A stretch of DNA of 64,000 bases from Planctellipticum variicoloris (GCF_030622045.1 NZ_CP130886.1:7076001-7140000); one strand, 5' to 3'. Shown: positions 28,482 through 37,776, counted from the first letter of the stretch. Numbers and translations: made by a program. Notes: generated by a model from the sequence alone, not told the origin.

Positions 28482-29666
28482 TCACTTCGCCCCGAAACAA
28501 TACACTTTTCCGTCCCGCGATTCTGAGCCGATCACCAGGACCCCTTCGCCGATGGCGGGGGAGGCGGTGATCGGTTTGCCGGCATTGAACTTCCAGGGGG
28601 ATTCGCCGGTCCGCAGGTCCAGTTCGTAGAGGTTGCCGTCGTTCGAGCCGACGAAGACCCGGTTGCCGACGATCGCCGGGGAGCTGTCGACTTTGCCCCG
28701 CGTGGCGAACGTCCAGACTTTTTCGCCCGTTGCTCGGTCGATGCAGTGCAGCAGCCTGTCGCGGCCGCCGACCACGACCCGGTCGTCGGTCACCGCCGCC
28801 GAGGAATGGAACGGCATGTCGGACTGCGGGCTCTTGTAGCGCCAGACGACGTCCTTTTTCTTCCAGTCGACAGCCACCACCTCGCTGGCATACGTACCGA
28901 CGTAGAGCCGGTCTCCCACGACGGCGGGAGAGGCGATGAGGTACGTCTGCAGCGGCAGGTCGCCCGCTTCTTTGCCGGTTTCGATGTTGATGATCCGCAG
29001 ATGTTCGTCGCAGCCGGCGATGAACGTGAAGCCTTCAGCCACGGCGGGGGAGCAGTGGACGTAGCCGCCGGTTTCGAACTTCCACTTCAGCTTGCCGTCC
29101 GCCTCCCCGAGGCAGTAGAGGGCGTTGTCGTAGGAGCCGAAGATCACCCGCCCGCCGGTCACGGCGGCCGAACTGTAGATCTCTCCCTGCGTTTCAAAGA
29201 CCCAGCGCTGCTTGCCGGTGACGCGGTCGATCGCGTGGAACTTGCCTTCTTCGTCGCCGATGTAGACGGCGTCGGCAGTGATCGTCGGCGCTGACTTGAA
29301 GCCGGGCGCGAACGAATTGTCCGGGACCGGGTCGAGCGTCTTATAGGACCAGCGCTTCTGACCGGTCAGCCGGTCGACGCAGGCGAGTTCGCCGGACAGG
29401 CAGGGGATGTAGACGTCATCGCCGACGATCGCCGCGGTCGCGACGATCTGGTCGCCGAGTTCGATTTCCCAGAGGAGCTCCAGCTTTGCCGGCAGCGTCG
29501 TGCCGGCAATTCCGGTCTGAGAGAGGTTCTGACGAAACCGCGACCAGCTTGCGCCGTCCGGCGTCTTCGCGCTGGCTCCGTACGCCGCCCCCGCCAGGAG
29601 CAGGACACCGCACAACAGCCGGGCGCATGTGCCGCCCCGCATCAGTCGCAGCGTGAAAAAGCGCAT
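28482..29666 (-). CDS. PQQ-binding-like beta-propeller protein, secreted
   Basis: 394 residues from the ATG at 29666, chosen over the downstream ATG at 29642 because GGAGGAGC lies 9 bases upstream; it overlaps the end of the alcohol dehydrogenase gene by 25 bp. A signal peptide (LLCGVLLLAGAAYGASA) precedes seven or so blades with repeated patterns such as DRxTGxxxWxF (DRLTGQKRWSY, DRVTGKQRWVF, DRATGEKVWTF). It looks like a scaffold or binding propeller rather than a complete PQQ dehydrogenase. The ATPase/HNH pair follows at once. Confidence 0.88.
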   Translation of the reverse strand: MRFFTLRLMRGGTCARLLCGVLLLAGAAYGASAKTPDGASWSRFRQNLSQTGIAGTTLPAKLELLWEIELGDQIVATAAIVGDDVYIPCLSGELACVDRLTGQKRWSYKTLDPVPDNSFAPGFKSAPTITADAVYIGDEEGKFHAIDRVTGKQRWVFETQGEIYSSAAVTGGRVIFGSYDNALYCLGEADGKLKWKFETGGYVHCSPAVAEGFTFIAGCDEHLRIINIETGKEAGDLPLQTYLIASPAVVGDRLYVGTYASEVVAVDWKKKDVVWRYKSPQSDMPFHSSAAVTDDRVVVGGRDRLLHCIDRATGEKVWTFATRGKVDSSPAIVGNRVFVGSNDGNLYELDLRTGESPWKFNAGKPITASPAIGEGVLVIGSESRDGKVYCFGAK

Positions 29667-30835
29667 CGGTAAAGCTCCTCCAGAGACGTGGCGTCGACGG
29701 GCCGGGGATTGAAGGCGCCGGTCCACTGCTTTGCGGCCTCGCCTGCCATTTGCGGAATCAACGCGGGATCGACGTCGCAGGCTTCCAGTGAAGAGGGCAT
29801 GCCGGCTGTGCGAACCAGTCCGGCGATCGCCCCAGCGAGCCGGTTGCCGGCGCTCGGGTCCCTGGCGTCGCACAACCCGATATCCGCCGCCAGCCGACCG
29901 TAGAGGCCGCCCACGACGGAACTATTGTATCGGATGACATGCGGAAGCAAGACGCCAATTGCAATTCCGTGAGTTACGCCGAAATGGGCCGTCACCGGGT
30001 TAGAAAGCGCGTGCGTGGCGCCGAGCATCGAGTTTTCAATGGCGGCGCCGGCGAGATGCGATCCCAGCAGCATGGCGCCGCGGGCCTTCACGTTGCCGGG
30101 CGATTTGAGGACGCCGGGAAATCCCGCCGACAGCAGTCGCCAGGCCCGCCGGCTGAAGAGCTGGGAGATTGGATTGCGGCGGGTGGTGACGTACGACTCG
30201 ACGGCGTGGCTGATGGCGTCGATGCCTCCGGCCGCCGTGACTCCGGCGGGCATGCTGACGGTCAGTTCGGGATCGAGGACGGCGACGCGGCAGGCGGCCT
30301 TTCTGTCGCCGCAGGCCATCTTCATATGCGTCTCCGCGTCGGCGATGATCGCATAGGACTGCGCTTCGCTGCCGGTTCCCGCGGTGGTCGGCACGGCGAT
30401 CAGCGGGAGCATCGGCAGCTTCGCTTTGCCGGACCCGTGATAATCCTGCATCCTGCCGCCGTTGGTCAGCAGGAAGTTGATGCCTTTCGCGCAGTCCATG
30501 CTGCTGCCGCCGCCGACGGCGACGAGAAAATCGATCCCGGCCTGACGGGCGATCTCCAGGCCCCGGCCGACGTCGTCGGTGGTCGGATTGGGATGGACGT
30601 CGCTGAAGACGGTCACATTAAGGCCGGAGGTGCTCAGCGACGCCCGGCAGCGTTCGGCGTGCCCGGCTTCGAGCAGGCCGTGATCGGTCACCAGCAGCAC
30701 GTTTCGAGCGCCGTACTCCAGGGCCAGTTCGCCGAGCCGGGCCGACGCATGCGATCCGAACACGACGCGCGTGCGGGGATCGTAGTCGAAGCCGGGCAGT
30801 TCATCGGCATCGAAATCAGACGACGCATCAGGCAT
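29642..30835 (-). CDS. Iron-containing alcohol dehydrogenase
   Basis: About 397 residues from the ATG at 30835 (an ATG at 30892 is also open). The NAD-binding GGGSSMDCAKG near residue 95 and TTAGTGSEAQSYAII are family signatures. Metal ligands appear as an Asp in GGIDAISHAVESY plus His residues in GATHALSNPVTAHFGVTHG. It oxidises a primary or secondary alcohol, or reduces the aldehyde, with NAD(P). The substrate is unknown. It is the first gene of the minus-strand run that ends with the PtuAB-like pair. Confidence 0.9.
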   Translation of the reverse strand: MPDASSDFDADELPGFDYDPRTRVVFGSHASARLGELALEYGARNVLLVTDHGLLEAGHAERCRASLSTSGLNVTVFSDVHPNPTTDDVGRGLEIARQAGIDFLVAVGGGSSMDCAKGINFLLTNGGRMQDYHGSGKAKLPMLPLIAVPTTAGTGSEAQSYAIIADAETHMKMACGDRKAACRVAVLDPELTVSMPAGVTAAGGIDAISHAVESYVTTRRNPISQLFSRRAWRLLSAGFPGVLKSPGNVKARGAMLLGSHLAGAAIENSMLGATHALSNPVTAHFGVTHGIAIGVLLPHVIRYNSSVVGGLYGRLAADIGLCDARDPSAGNRLAGAIAGLVRTAGMPSSLEACDVDPALIPQMAGEAAKQWTGAFNPRPVDATSLEELYRCAFSRCD

Positions 30836-31059
30836 AGGGCTATCCGTTGCAGGCGGGGCAGGGATACGGGCGGGAGCGACCGGGGTGCACATCTGCAGGG
30901 TGTGGCGCGAAATCGTCAGACTTCGCTGAATGCCGCTTGTGCCGGCATCGGAACTGATTGATGATACTCCGACCTTGCCACGACTGACAAACCGAATCGC
31001 GATCCTGCCGTCCGTGACTCCCAGTCTCAGTAACCCTGCCCCACGGAAAGTGACCGCCC

Positions 31060-32316
31060 GTGACTGTCGATGCTCCCGCCTCCCGCCATTCCGAATTCCG
31101 CATCTGGTCCGTCTGTTTCGTGCTGCTGCTGGCGAGTTCCATCAATTACATGGATCGCCAGACGCTGTCGAATGTTTCGGTGCGCATCAAGACCGAGTTC
31201 GGGCTGTCCGGCGAACAGTACGGCCAGATCGAACTGGCCTTCGGCTGGGCCTTCGCGATCGGAGCGACGGTTTTCGGAGTCATCGCGGACCGCACGAGCA
31301 TCCGCTGGCTGTATCCGGCCGTGTTGCTCGCCTGGTCGATCATGGGGATTCTGACCGGCTGGGCCAACAGTTTCGCCAGCCTGCTGGTCTGCCGGCTGAT
31401 GCTGGGCTTCTTCGAAGCCGGCCATTGGCCCTGCGCGCTCAAGACGACTCAACGGCTGCTGCCCAGCAACCGGCGGACGCTCGGCAACAGCGTCCTGCAG
31501 AGCGGTACGGCGATCGGTGCGATCATTACGCCGCTGATCATGCTGGCTTTGCTGACGGACGACGTGGGGAGCTGGCGGCCGGCGTTTCAGATCATCGGCG
31601 GGATCGGCATTTTCTGGATTGCGCTCTGGCTCTGGATGGTCCGAGGACTGGATCTGGAGACCCCTGTTGTGGATCACCAGGCGCAATCCTCCTCGGGCTG
31701 GAAGAGCTTCCTGAATGCGTTGTGCGACTACCGCTTTCTGATCCTGATACTCGTGGTAATCTCAATCAATACGGCCTGGCATCTGCTCCGGGCGTGGCTG
31801 CCGATGTTCCTGCAGGAAGGCCGGGGCTACTCCGAGAAGGCGATGCTGGCCTACATGTTCTGGTACAACGTCGCGACCGACGTCGGCTGCCTGGCGGCGG
31901 GGGCCGCGACCATCGCCCTTGGCCGTCGCGGCTGGTCGTCCCAGGGGGCGCGGGTTGGCGTGTTCTGCGTCTGTGCGCTGCTGACCAGCCTGTGCGGTCT
32001 GCTGCCGTGGCTGCCGCAGGGGCCGGCGCTGCTGGGCGTGTTTCTGCTGGTCGCCATGGGCTCGCTGGGGCTGTTTCCCTGCTACTACGCCTTCAGCCAG
32101 GAAGTGTCGATCCGGCACCAGGGCAAGGTCACCGGGCTGCTGGGGACCATCGCATGGCTCACGACATCGCCGATGCACATCCTCTTCGGACAGTGGATCG
32201 ACAAGACCGGGTCGTTCGATCTGGGGCTGATGCTGGCGGGACTCGTCCCGGTCCCGGCGGCGCTGCTCCTGCTGCTGACGTGGCGGACGGACAAGCCGCC
32301 CGTGGAGGCTCGCTGA
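31060..32316 (+). CDS. MFS transporter (anion:cation symporter-like)
   Basis: 418 residues from a GTG at 31060 (GGAAAG upstream). Twelve hydrophobic segments, with NYMDRQTLSNV in the first helix/loop region and the loop-2 motif GVIADRTSIRW, resemble the ACS group that carries hexuronates or other organic anions. The substrate is unassigned. It is divergent from the alcohol dehydrogenase gene. Confidence 0.87.
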   Translation: MTVDAPASRHSEFRIWSVCFVLLLASSINYMDRQTLSNVSVRIKTEFGLSGEQYGQIELAFGWAFAIGATVFGVIADRTSIRWLYPAVLLAWSIMGILTGWANSFASLLVCRLMLGFFEAGHWPCALKTTQRLLPSNRRTLGNSVLQSGTAIGAIITPLIMLALLTDDVGSWRPAFQIIGGIGIFWIALWLWMVRGLDLETPVVDHQAQSSSGWKSFLNALCDYRFLILILVVISINTAWHLLRAWLPMFLQEGRGYSEKAMLAYMFWYNVATDVGCLAAGAATIALGRRGWSSQGARVGVFCVCALLTSLCGLLPWLPQGPALLGVFLLVAMGSLGLFPCYYAFSQEVSIRHQGKVTGLLGTIAWLTTSPMHILFGQWIDKTGSFDLGLMLAGLVPVPAALLLLLTWRTDKPPVEAR

Positions 32317-32539
32317 ACAGGACCGTCTGGACAAGCCATCGCGGCCGGCATGAGCGGGCGTGAAAATGTCTCCGGAGAGTGCGTACGAGCAGCCACAGGC
32401 CGCCGCTCCGGAAATCCTGTGTCGATGATGCTTCGCAAACATTCTTGTTGCGATTCATTGGCTGGACGGTCATGATTTCCCTCCTTATCTGCACTGTCAC
32501 GATTCTCGTGGCACGTCACAATTTCTGAGGAGGGCCAAC

Positions 32540-33577
32540 ATGAGATCTGGGTTTTTCTGCTGTCTGCTCGGTCTGGCAGCGCTGGCGTCGTCGGCAACAC
32601 GCGCGGACGAAATCGCCGCGGTCAACATGGATGGCGGCTGGGTCGGCATCAACGGCTGGGCGACGTATGTCGGCGACATTTATGCGCCACTGAACTACAC
32701 TAACGAAGCGGCCGCCCAGGAGTTCGTCGTCTCCAAGAGCGGGACATTGACCACGATTACGGCGAGCGTCGACAATTTCATCGGCGGCGACCCGTTGATT
32801 GTCTCAGTCTTCACGGCCGTCAATCGCCGCCCCGGGGCGTTGCTGGGACGCGTGTCCGTTCCCGATTCCCAGATCAACGGGTTTAACGTCAACGGGAATC
32901 CGCTTAACACGTTCGACTTATCATCGCTGGGAATTCCTCTCGTCGCCGGACAGAACTACATCGTGACCTTTACCGTCGCCATTCCGGGAGCTGTTCGATA
33001 TCGAGCGATTCTGAACGCGCCCAACGTCAATTCGTTCGGCATCCCCAGTCTCCGCTCTCCAAATGGCGGCCTGACGTGGACCGTAAATAGCGTCACTCCC
33101 GAAATTGGACTGGTGGTCTCGGTCATCGTTCCCTCCCCGCCCCCTCCGCCAGTCACCTTTGAAGTCGCCATCGACGTAGTTCCCGGGACGACGGACAATT
33201 TCGTCAATCTGAACTCGAAGAAGTCGAAGCCAGTGCCGGTGGCCGTGTTTGGTGATGCGGATTTCTCGGTCGATGACGTGGTGCTGGGCAGCATCGTGCT
33301 GGGCGATCCGGCGCTGATTGCTTCCGGGGATGGAGTGCCGGTGGCTCCCTACACGATCAGCGTGCTGGATGTCGACGGCGATGGGCACGACGACCTGCTG
33401 CTGGAATTCGATACGGCGGAGCTGAAAGCGGTCGGCGCGATTGACAGCGCATCGACGGAGGTGCGACTGGAAGCGGACCTCACCAACGGGGACTCGATCT
33501 TCGGTAGCGACTCAGTCGCAACGAGTCAGCCGAAAGGGGGCGGCAAAGGCAACGGTGTGGGCGGCGGGAAGAAGTAG
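32540..33577 (+). CDS. Secreted protein with choice-of-anchor-like and C-terminal beta domains
   Basis: 345 residues with a signal peptide (CCLLGLAALASSATRA) and a strong GAGGAGGG ribosome site. Residues ~25-190 resemble the beta-rich 'choice-of-anchor' domains (AAAQEFVVSKSGTLTTITA, AGQNYIVTFTV). A Pro-rich linker (PSPPPPPV) leads to a second domain with DVDGDGHDD, which looks like a calcium-binding loop. The last ~20 residues are Gly/Lys-rich. It is probably an extracellular structural or adhesion protein. A clear terminator follows. Confidence 0.75.
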   Translation: MRSGFFCCLLGLAALASSATRADEIAAVNMDGGWVGINGWATYVGDIYAPLNYTNEAAAQEFVVSKSGTLTTITASVDNFIGGDPLIVSVFTAVNRRPGALLGRVSVPDSQINGFNVNGNPLNTFDLSSLGIPLVAGQNYIVTFTVAIPGAVRYRAILNAPNVNSFGIPSLRSPNGGLTWTVNSVTPEIGLVVSVIVPSPPPPPVTFEVAIDVVPGTTDNFVNLNSKKSKPVPVAVFGDADFSVDDVVLGSIVLGDPALIASGDGVPVAPYTISVLDVDGDGHDDLLLEFDTAELKAVGAIDSASTEVRLEADLTNGDSIFGSDSVATSQPKGGGKGNGVGGGKK

Positions 33578-33603
33578 TTGCCGAAGCCGGGAATCTCGAT
33601 GCG

Positions 33604-33639
33604 AACAGCCCGGACGATCGCACGATCATCCGGGCTGTT
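33604..33639 (+). terminator. Rho-independent-type terminator hairpin after the secreted protein gene
   Basis: Arms AACAGCCCGGACGATCG and CGATCATCCGGGCTGTT pair with a single mismatch, 26 bp after the stop codon and followed by a T-containing stretch (TGCTGTTTG). Confidence 0.75.
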
Positions 33640-33662
33640 TGCTGTTTGTCCGCGAACGTCAG

Positions 33663-34075
33663 ACTACCTCAAACCCCGTCCGCTGCTCGCGGCCCAGCAG
33701 GTGTCGGCGTCGTCGACAATCTGCTCGGATTTGGGACCCCATTTCAAGTTGCGTCCGAGGCGCTTGGCGATGTTCGACAGGTGACACGTCGTCCGCCAGC
33801 GGTTCGTTTTTCAGCGCTTCGATGTCTGCGCCGGTCAGCTTGCCGCGGTTCACGAAGAACCGACCTGCGTCCCCTTCGAATCTCACGCCGCTGTCGAAGC
33901 CCAGGTCCTCCGCGTTGTCAACGGTCGACCAGTCGATCTTCGGTCGCTCGGTCGGGGACTTTGCGTTCTGAGTCTTCGTGCGGGCGTTCAGGTCCGGTCG
34001 GGGAGGGCTGCCCCGGCAGCGGCGGCCAGCGTGGCGGACTGCAGAAAATCGCGGCGGTTCGTCCGTCGAGTCATC
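33663..34075 (-). pseudogene. Decayed Gfo/Idh/MocA-family oxidoreductase (internal deletion, frameshifts)
   Basis: From an ATG at 34075 the sequence encodes a twin-arginine leader (RRTNRRDFLQSATLAAAA) that stops after ~29 codons. In another frame it continues with pieces typical of the C-terminus of secreted Gfo/Idh/MocA oxidoreductases: FEGDAGRFFVNRGKLTG, then, shifted again, [16 protein letters not shown] and SEQIVDD, and finally [11 protein letters not shown]. The central ~300 residues, including the NAD-binding domain, are absent. So this is a scar of an internal deletion with at least two frameshifts, not a functional gene. Confidence 0.8.
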
Positions 34076-34258
34076 CGTTGAGTACTTCAGGAGGGGCGAT
34101 CGACCGCTCGGACTGTGCGGCGATTGTAAACCGGTTGTCGGCCGCAACGCATGCGGCGATTTCCAGCGCAGGACTCGTTGAGCTGTCAAACCGCGTCGTC
34201 CTGGCCTACGCTACAGGACCCTCAATGAACCGTCGTTTTCCTCCGAATGGAGTTCCCC

Positions 34259-34606
34259 ATGAGCCAGATCATCCGCCACGGCGTAACCCGCCGCTGGTCT
34301 GACGCCGTCGTGAATCAGGGAGTCGCCTACTTTGTTGAAGTCCCGGACAATCCCGAGGCCGACGCCGCGACACAGTTTCATCAGGTACTTTCCCAGATCG
34401 ACGCCCGGCTGCAGCAGTTGGGCGGCGATCGGACGCGCCTGCTGCAGGTGCTGATTTACCTGCCCGAGGCGGGGGATCTGGCGGCGTTCAATGAGATCTG
34501 GGACGCGTGGGTTCCGGAAGGCCACGCTCCTTCGCGGGCGTGCGTGCATGCGCCGCTGGCGGCGGCGGGGTATCGAGTCGAGCTGGTGATTACGGCGGCA
34601 GTGTGA
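34259..34606 (+). CDS. RidA/YjgF/UK114-family protein
   Basis: 115 residues from the ATG at 34259 (GGAG 8 bases upstream). Conserved family features include QFHQVLSQIDARLQQLGGDRTRLLQVLIYL and a C-terminal segment RACVHAPLAAAGYRVELVITA with an Arg in the expected active-site position (shown in part). RidA proteins hydrolyse reactive enamine/imine intermediates in the cytoplasm. This member is the COG0251 small subgroup; whether it has deaminase activity is uncertain. Confidence 0.88.
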   Translation: MSQIIRHGVTRRWSDAVVNQGVAYFVEVPDNPEADAATQFHQVLSQIDARLQQLGGDRTRLLQVLIYLPEAGDLAAFNEIWDAWVPEGHAPSRACVHAPLAAAGYRVELVITAAV

Positions 34607-34611
34607 GCCGG

Positions 34612-35187
34612 TCAGCTTGCCAGCAGGCTGCGGACTCGCTGTGCAAATGGTGCGAAGCCCGCCGGGCAGCGGTCTTCGAGGTGATCAATGCGAACCCATC
34701 GCGACACCTCGGCATAGAACTCGCGGAGAGACATCGACTCAGCGACAATGGACCTCGCGACTTCCTTTGGAGACTTCAATTCTTCCGGTGACTTCTGGCA
34801 GTCAATCGTCCGAGCAAGCGTCTTCGCCATTGCCGCTTCATCGGCCACCATCCAGGCATCAAAGGACCGGATGGCGACTCCGAACGCTCTGGGGAAAAGG
34901 ACGTCTCCGAGGTGTCCTTCCTGAGCAGCATTCATTTGCTGAGACCGCTCGGGATCACCGTCTTCATCGATTAGAAAGACGACCGCGTCGAAACCTTCTT
35001 CGCGGGCTTCCGCCACGGCGGCAGCGGCCTTTTTCAAGTACCCGGCCCCCTTGCCGTGCTGACGGGATCTCAGCCTGATTGAAGACTTGAAGTCGCAAGT
35101 GGCGATCTGCGGGCACAGCCGGGAAAGCAGAGTTTCCAGGGCGCCGGATGCTTCGTGCAGACCGTCGTGGTAAACGCGAACTCTCAC
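34612..35187 (-). CDS. TOPRIM-like nuclease-type protein (DUF4276/DUF4435-like) paired with an ATPase
   Basis: 191 residues. An N-terminal acidic motif (HDGLHEASGALETLL) and a central VVFLIDEDGDPE block around residues 65-80 match the E...DxD layout of TOPRIM-like folds, and FGVAIRSFDAWMVAD follows as in DUF4276 proteins. It overlaps the upstream ATPase gene by 4 bp. ATPase plus stand-alone TOPRIM is the layout of PARIS (AriA/AriB) and other split OLD-like defence pairs, so a nuclease effector is a reasonable guess. The family assignment is by eye. Confidence 0.65.
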   Translation of the reverse strand: MRVRVYHDGLHEASGALETLLSRLCPQIATCDFKSSIRLRSRQHGKGAGYLKKAAAAVAEAREEGFDAVVFLIDEDGDPERSQQMNAAQEGHLGDVLFPRAFGVAIRSFDAWMVADEAAMAKTLARTIDCQKSPEELKSPKEVARSIVAESMSLREFYAEVSRWVRIDHLEDRCPAGFAPFAQRVRSLLAS

Positions 35188-36392
35188 GGTTGCGTTCCGA
35201 CGGTTTCCGGAATGGTCTGATTGCCATTCAGAATATGGTCATCCCGACCCGACCAGATCTCACCCAAGGAGAATATGCGGCCTTCACGCCGCACTGTCTC
35301 ACTCTCTGAGAGCCGTTCGACGGCGATATTTCCCGCGTCGGTTCGGTAGCAAAGCGTGACTTCCTCCGGTTGGAACTGGTCGACGACATACGGCGAATGC
35401 GACGTCAGGACGACCTGCGTGTGGTCCTGCTTGGCGATCAGTTCACGGAGCAGGCCGATGATCTGTTCCAGTCGTGCGGGATGCATGCCGTTCTCGGGCT
35501 CTTCGATCAGCAGCAGACGGGGGGGATTGGGGGCGTAGAGGATGGTCAGATACGCCAGAACCAGCAGGACGCCTTCGGAAAGTTGCGAGGCGGGGACGTC
35601 TTCGGTGTGGCCGCGAAACAGAATCCGGATCTCGTGGCCGTTCTGCTTGCTCAGCATCGGCACCAGTTCGTCCCGTTTGTGTTGAGTGTCAAACGCGGAC
35701 GTGGATGCGATGCGTATGGTTTGAATGTGTGGAAAGAAGTCCCGGAAACGATCTTCAATCGTTTGGAAAAGCCCGCGGTCGTACAGCACGATCTCCGCCA
35801 AGGCGCGCGCCAGGCCAAATCCGGAGGCCTCCATCGCAAAACCCGCCTGCGGATCCAGCGCTGCCGGCAGCGCCAGCAACCGTGGGTTCCAGCGGAAGAA
35901 TTGGACGCCGGACAGAGCCGATCGAACGTCGTCGAAAGCTTGAGCCGTCAATGCACCTTCACCTTGACGTGTTGCATCAGGAGAACGTTCGACAGCGGCC
36001 ACCTTTGTGATTGTTTTGTTCCAACGCTGACGACTTTGCTTCGAGAGTCTCCACTCCCCCACGCTCGTTACAATTTGCTCATCCGTGAGCTTAACAACCT
36101 TGCCAGTCCGCAAGAACGAAATGTCGATCGAGTAATGGAGGTCGGAATCGAAGTCAGCGGCCAGACGGATTTCCCGCTGCGGATCGCGACCCGTCACCAG
36201 ATCGGCCCCGTCCCAAGCGCCCGGAAACGCTTCCACCAGATCGACGTCGACGCTCCGACAGAGCGCCGCCAGCGCTTCGAGCAGACTCGTTTTGCCGGAA
36301 TCATTGGGGCCGATCAGCAGATGCAGCGGCGTCAGGTTTAGTCGGACTTCGTGAAGGGCCTTGTAGTTCTGAACGTGGAATTGCTCGATCAT
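35184..36392 (-). CDS. AAA/ABC-type ATPase of OLD-like class, partner of a TOPRIM-like protein
   Basis: 402 residues. Walker A LIGPNDSGKTSLLEAL lies near residue 30, a signature-like QLSEGVLLVLAYL near 265, Walker B LLLIEEPENGMHP near 290 and the H-loop LTSHSPYVVDQF follow, as in AAA_15/AAA_21 proteins of defence systems. It is cytoplasmic. The 4-bp overlap with the downstream TOPRIM-like gene implies translational coupling and a shared complex. It probably senses a phage-derived trigger and controls the partner; this rests on analogy to PARIS and other ATPase/nuclease pairs. Confidence 0.82.
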   Translation of the reverse strand: MIEQFHVQNYKALHEVRLNLTPLHLLIGPNDSGKTSLLEALAALCRSVDVDLVEAFPGAWDGADLVTGRDPQREIRLAADFDSDLHYSIDISFLRTGKVVKLTDEQIVTSVGEWRLSKQSRQRWNKTITKVAAVERSPDATRQGEGALTAQAFDDVRSALSGVQFFRWNPRLLALPAALDPQAGFAMEASGFGLARALAEIVLYDRGLFQTIEDRFRDFFPHIQTIRIASTSAFDTQHKRDELVPMLSKQNGHEIRILFRGHTEDVPASQLSEGVLLVLAYLTILYAPNPPRLLLIEEPENGMHPARLEQIIGLLRELIAKQDHTQVVLTSHSPYVVDQFQPEEVTLCYRTDAGNIAVERLSESETVRREGRIFSLGEIWSGRDDHILNGNQTIPETVGTQP

Positions 36393-36495
36393 CGCCAGAC
36401 TTCAAATAGACGGTCGCTTCAAAAACGGCCCGGGTGGACCTGCTCAAGTGTACCACGCCCGGCGAGGGAGGTCAGCGGAATTCCGGGGCACTTTT

Positions 36496-37776
36496 TCACC
36501 CCGCCACCCACCCCCACGTCGCCAGCAGCGCGACGGTCGTTAATGCCGGGGGCAGGAAGATCATTGCGACCCGGCGGAACAGCGCCCAGCGGCCGGCCAG
36601 GCCGGCGATCCCGGCCTTGAAGGCCAGGTTGGCCAGCAGGGCCACGAGAATGATGCGCCAGCCGTCGTCAGGGTCGATGGTCTGCGGACCGCCGTTCTGA
36701 ACCAGCCGCGAAGTCGAGATCGTGATTGCGTCTGTATTGACCAACCCTGCCAACGCTGCGACGACATACATCCCGCCTCCGCCGAGCAGAAATCGCGACG
36801 CGGCAAGACCCCAGATGACTGCGGCGTAGAGAACCGCAAACGCCAGAGCCGACCGCAACTCAGTCGGATTCTGGTGCTCCGCCATCTTCAGCGGGTGACG
36901 ATAGGTCCGCCACCACGCCCATCCGGCGGCGGCGGACATCGAAATGGTCACCAGAATCAGCGGGGGCGCAAGGCGGGGGAACTCAGCCGGCGCAACGACT
37001 GCAATTTCGACCAGCGTTCGCAGGTAGCCCACGGCCGAGGCGATCGCCACCATTGCGGCGGCGGCCCGCGCGAATCCGATGTCTTCCGCCGTCCGGCGGG
37101 CGCAGCTCATCGTCGTCGCCGTACTGGAGACGGCGCCGCCAAGGACGCCTCCCAGCAGGACGCCTGCATCGGCTCCAAAGAGCTTGTAGGCGATGTAGCC
37201 GACCAGACTGACGCCGACGATCAGGACGACCATCAGCCAGATTTCGCGGGGATTGAGTACACCGAAGGGGTCGTAGGCGGCGTCGGGCAGGACCGGCAGG
37301 ACGACGCAGGTCACCAGCACGAAGGTCATGATGGCCCGCAGGTCGGTCGCCCCGAGTCTGGCGACGAAGCCGTGCAGTTCCGGCTTGAACTGCAGCAGCA
37401 CCGCGGCGACGCCTCCCGCCACAATCGCCACCGCCCGGTCTCCGACGGTCAGGTAGACCCCCAGGCCGTAGATCAGCAGCAGGGCGATTTCCGTGGTCAG
37501 TCCGTAGTCAGCCTGCGGTCCGCCCTGGCGAATGAGCATGCTCTTGGTCAGCGCCGCCACTACTGCGAGAGAGAGAAATCCGGCGACCACCACCCAGCCG
37601 CCGGCTTCAAGCTGGCGATCCGCCAGCCCGACGATCACCCCCAGGACCGACACCAGCGGAAACGTCCGCAACCCTGCGAGCGGCGACTCTGCGAACTGCC
37701 GCTGCAACCCGACGATCAATCCGATCCCCAGTGCGATGCCGAGCTGCTCGAACAGAATCTGCGACGGTTCGTACAT
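36496..37776 (-). CDS. MgtC/SapB-type membrane protein with DUF4010
   Basis: 426 residues, highly hydrophobic with about 11-12 membrane segments. The N-terminal ~130 residues contain the MgtC pattern (GLIVGLQRQFAE, LRTFPLVSVLGVIVG), and the remainder is the DUF4010 domain (GGVLGGAVSSTATTMSCARR; VNTDAITISTSRLVQNG). Its role is unknown; magnesium or cell-envelope homeostasis is suggested by the family name only. Confidence 0.87.
   Translation of the reverse strand: MYEPSQILFEQLGIALGIGLIVGLQRQFAESPLAGLRTFPLVSVLGVIVGLADRQLEAGGWVVVAGFLSLAVVAALTKSMLIRQGGPQADYGLTTEIALLLIYGLGVYLTVGDRAVAIVAGGVAAVLLQFKPELHGFVARLGATDLRAIMTFVLVTCVVLPVLPDAAYDPFGVLNPREIWLMVVLIVGVSLVGYIAYKLFGADAGVLLGGVLGGAVSSTATTMSCARRTAEDIGFARAAAAMVAIASAVGYLRTLVEIAVVAPAEFPRLAPPLILVTISMSAAAGWAWWRTYRHPLKMAEHQNPTELRSALAFAVLYAAVIWGLAASRFLLGGGGMYVVAALAGLVNTDAITISTSRLVQNGGPQTIDPDDGWRIILVALLANLAFKAGIAGLAGRWALFRRVAMIFLPPALTTVALLATWGWVAG

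Noticed and set aside
28482-29666. Complete PQQ-dependent alcohol dehydrogenase
   Set aside because: Too short, and the catalytic residues and haem domain are absent; it is a propeller of binding type only.
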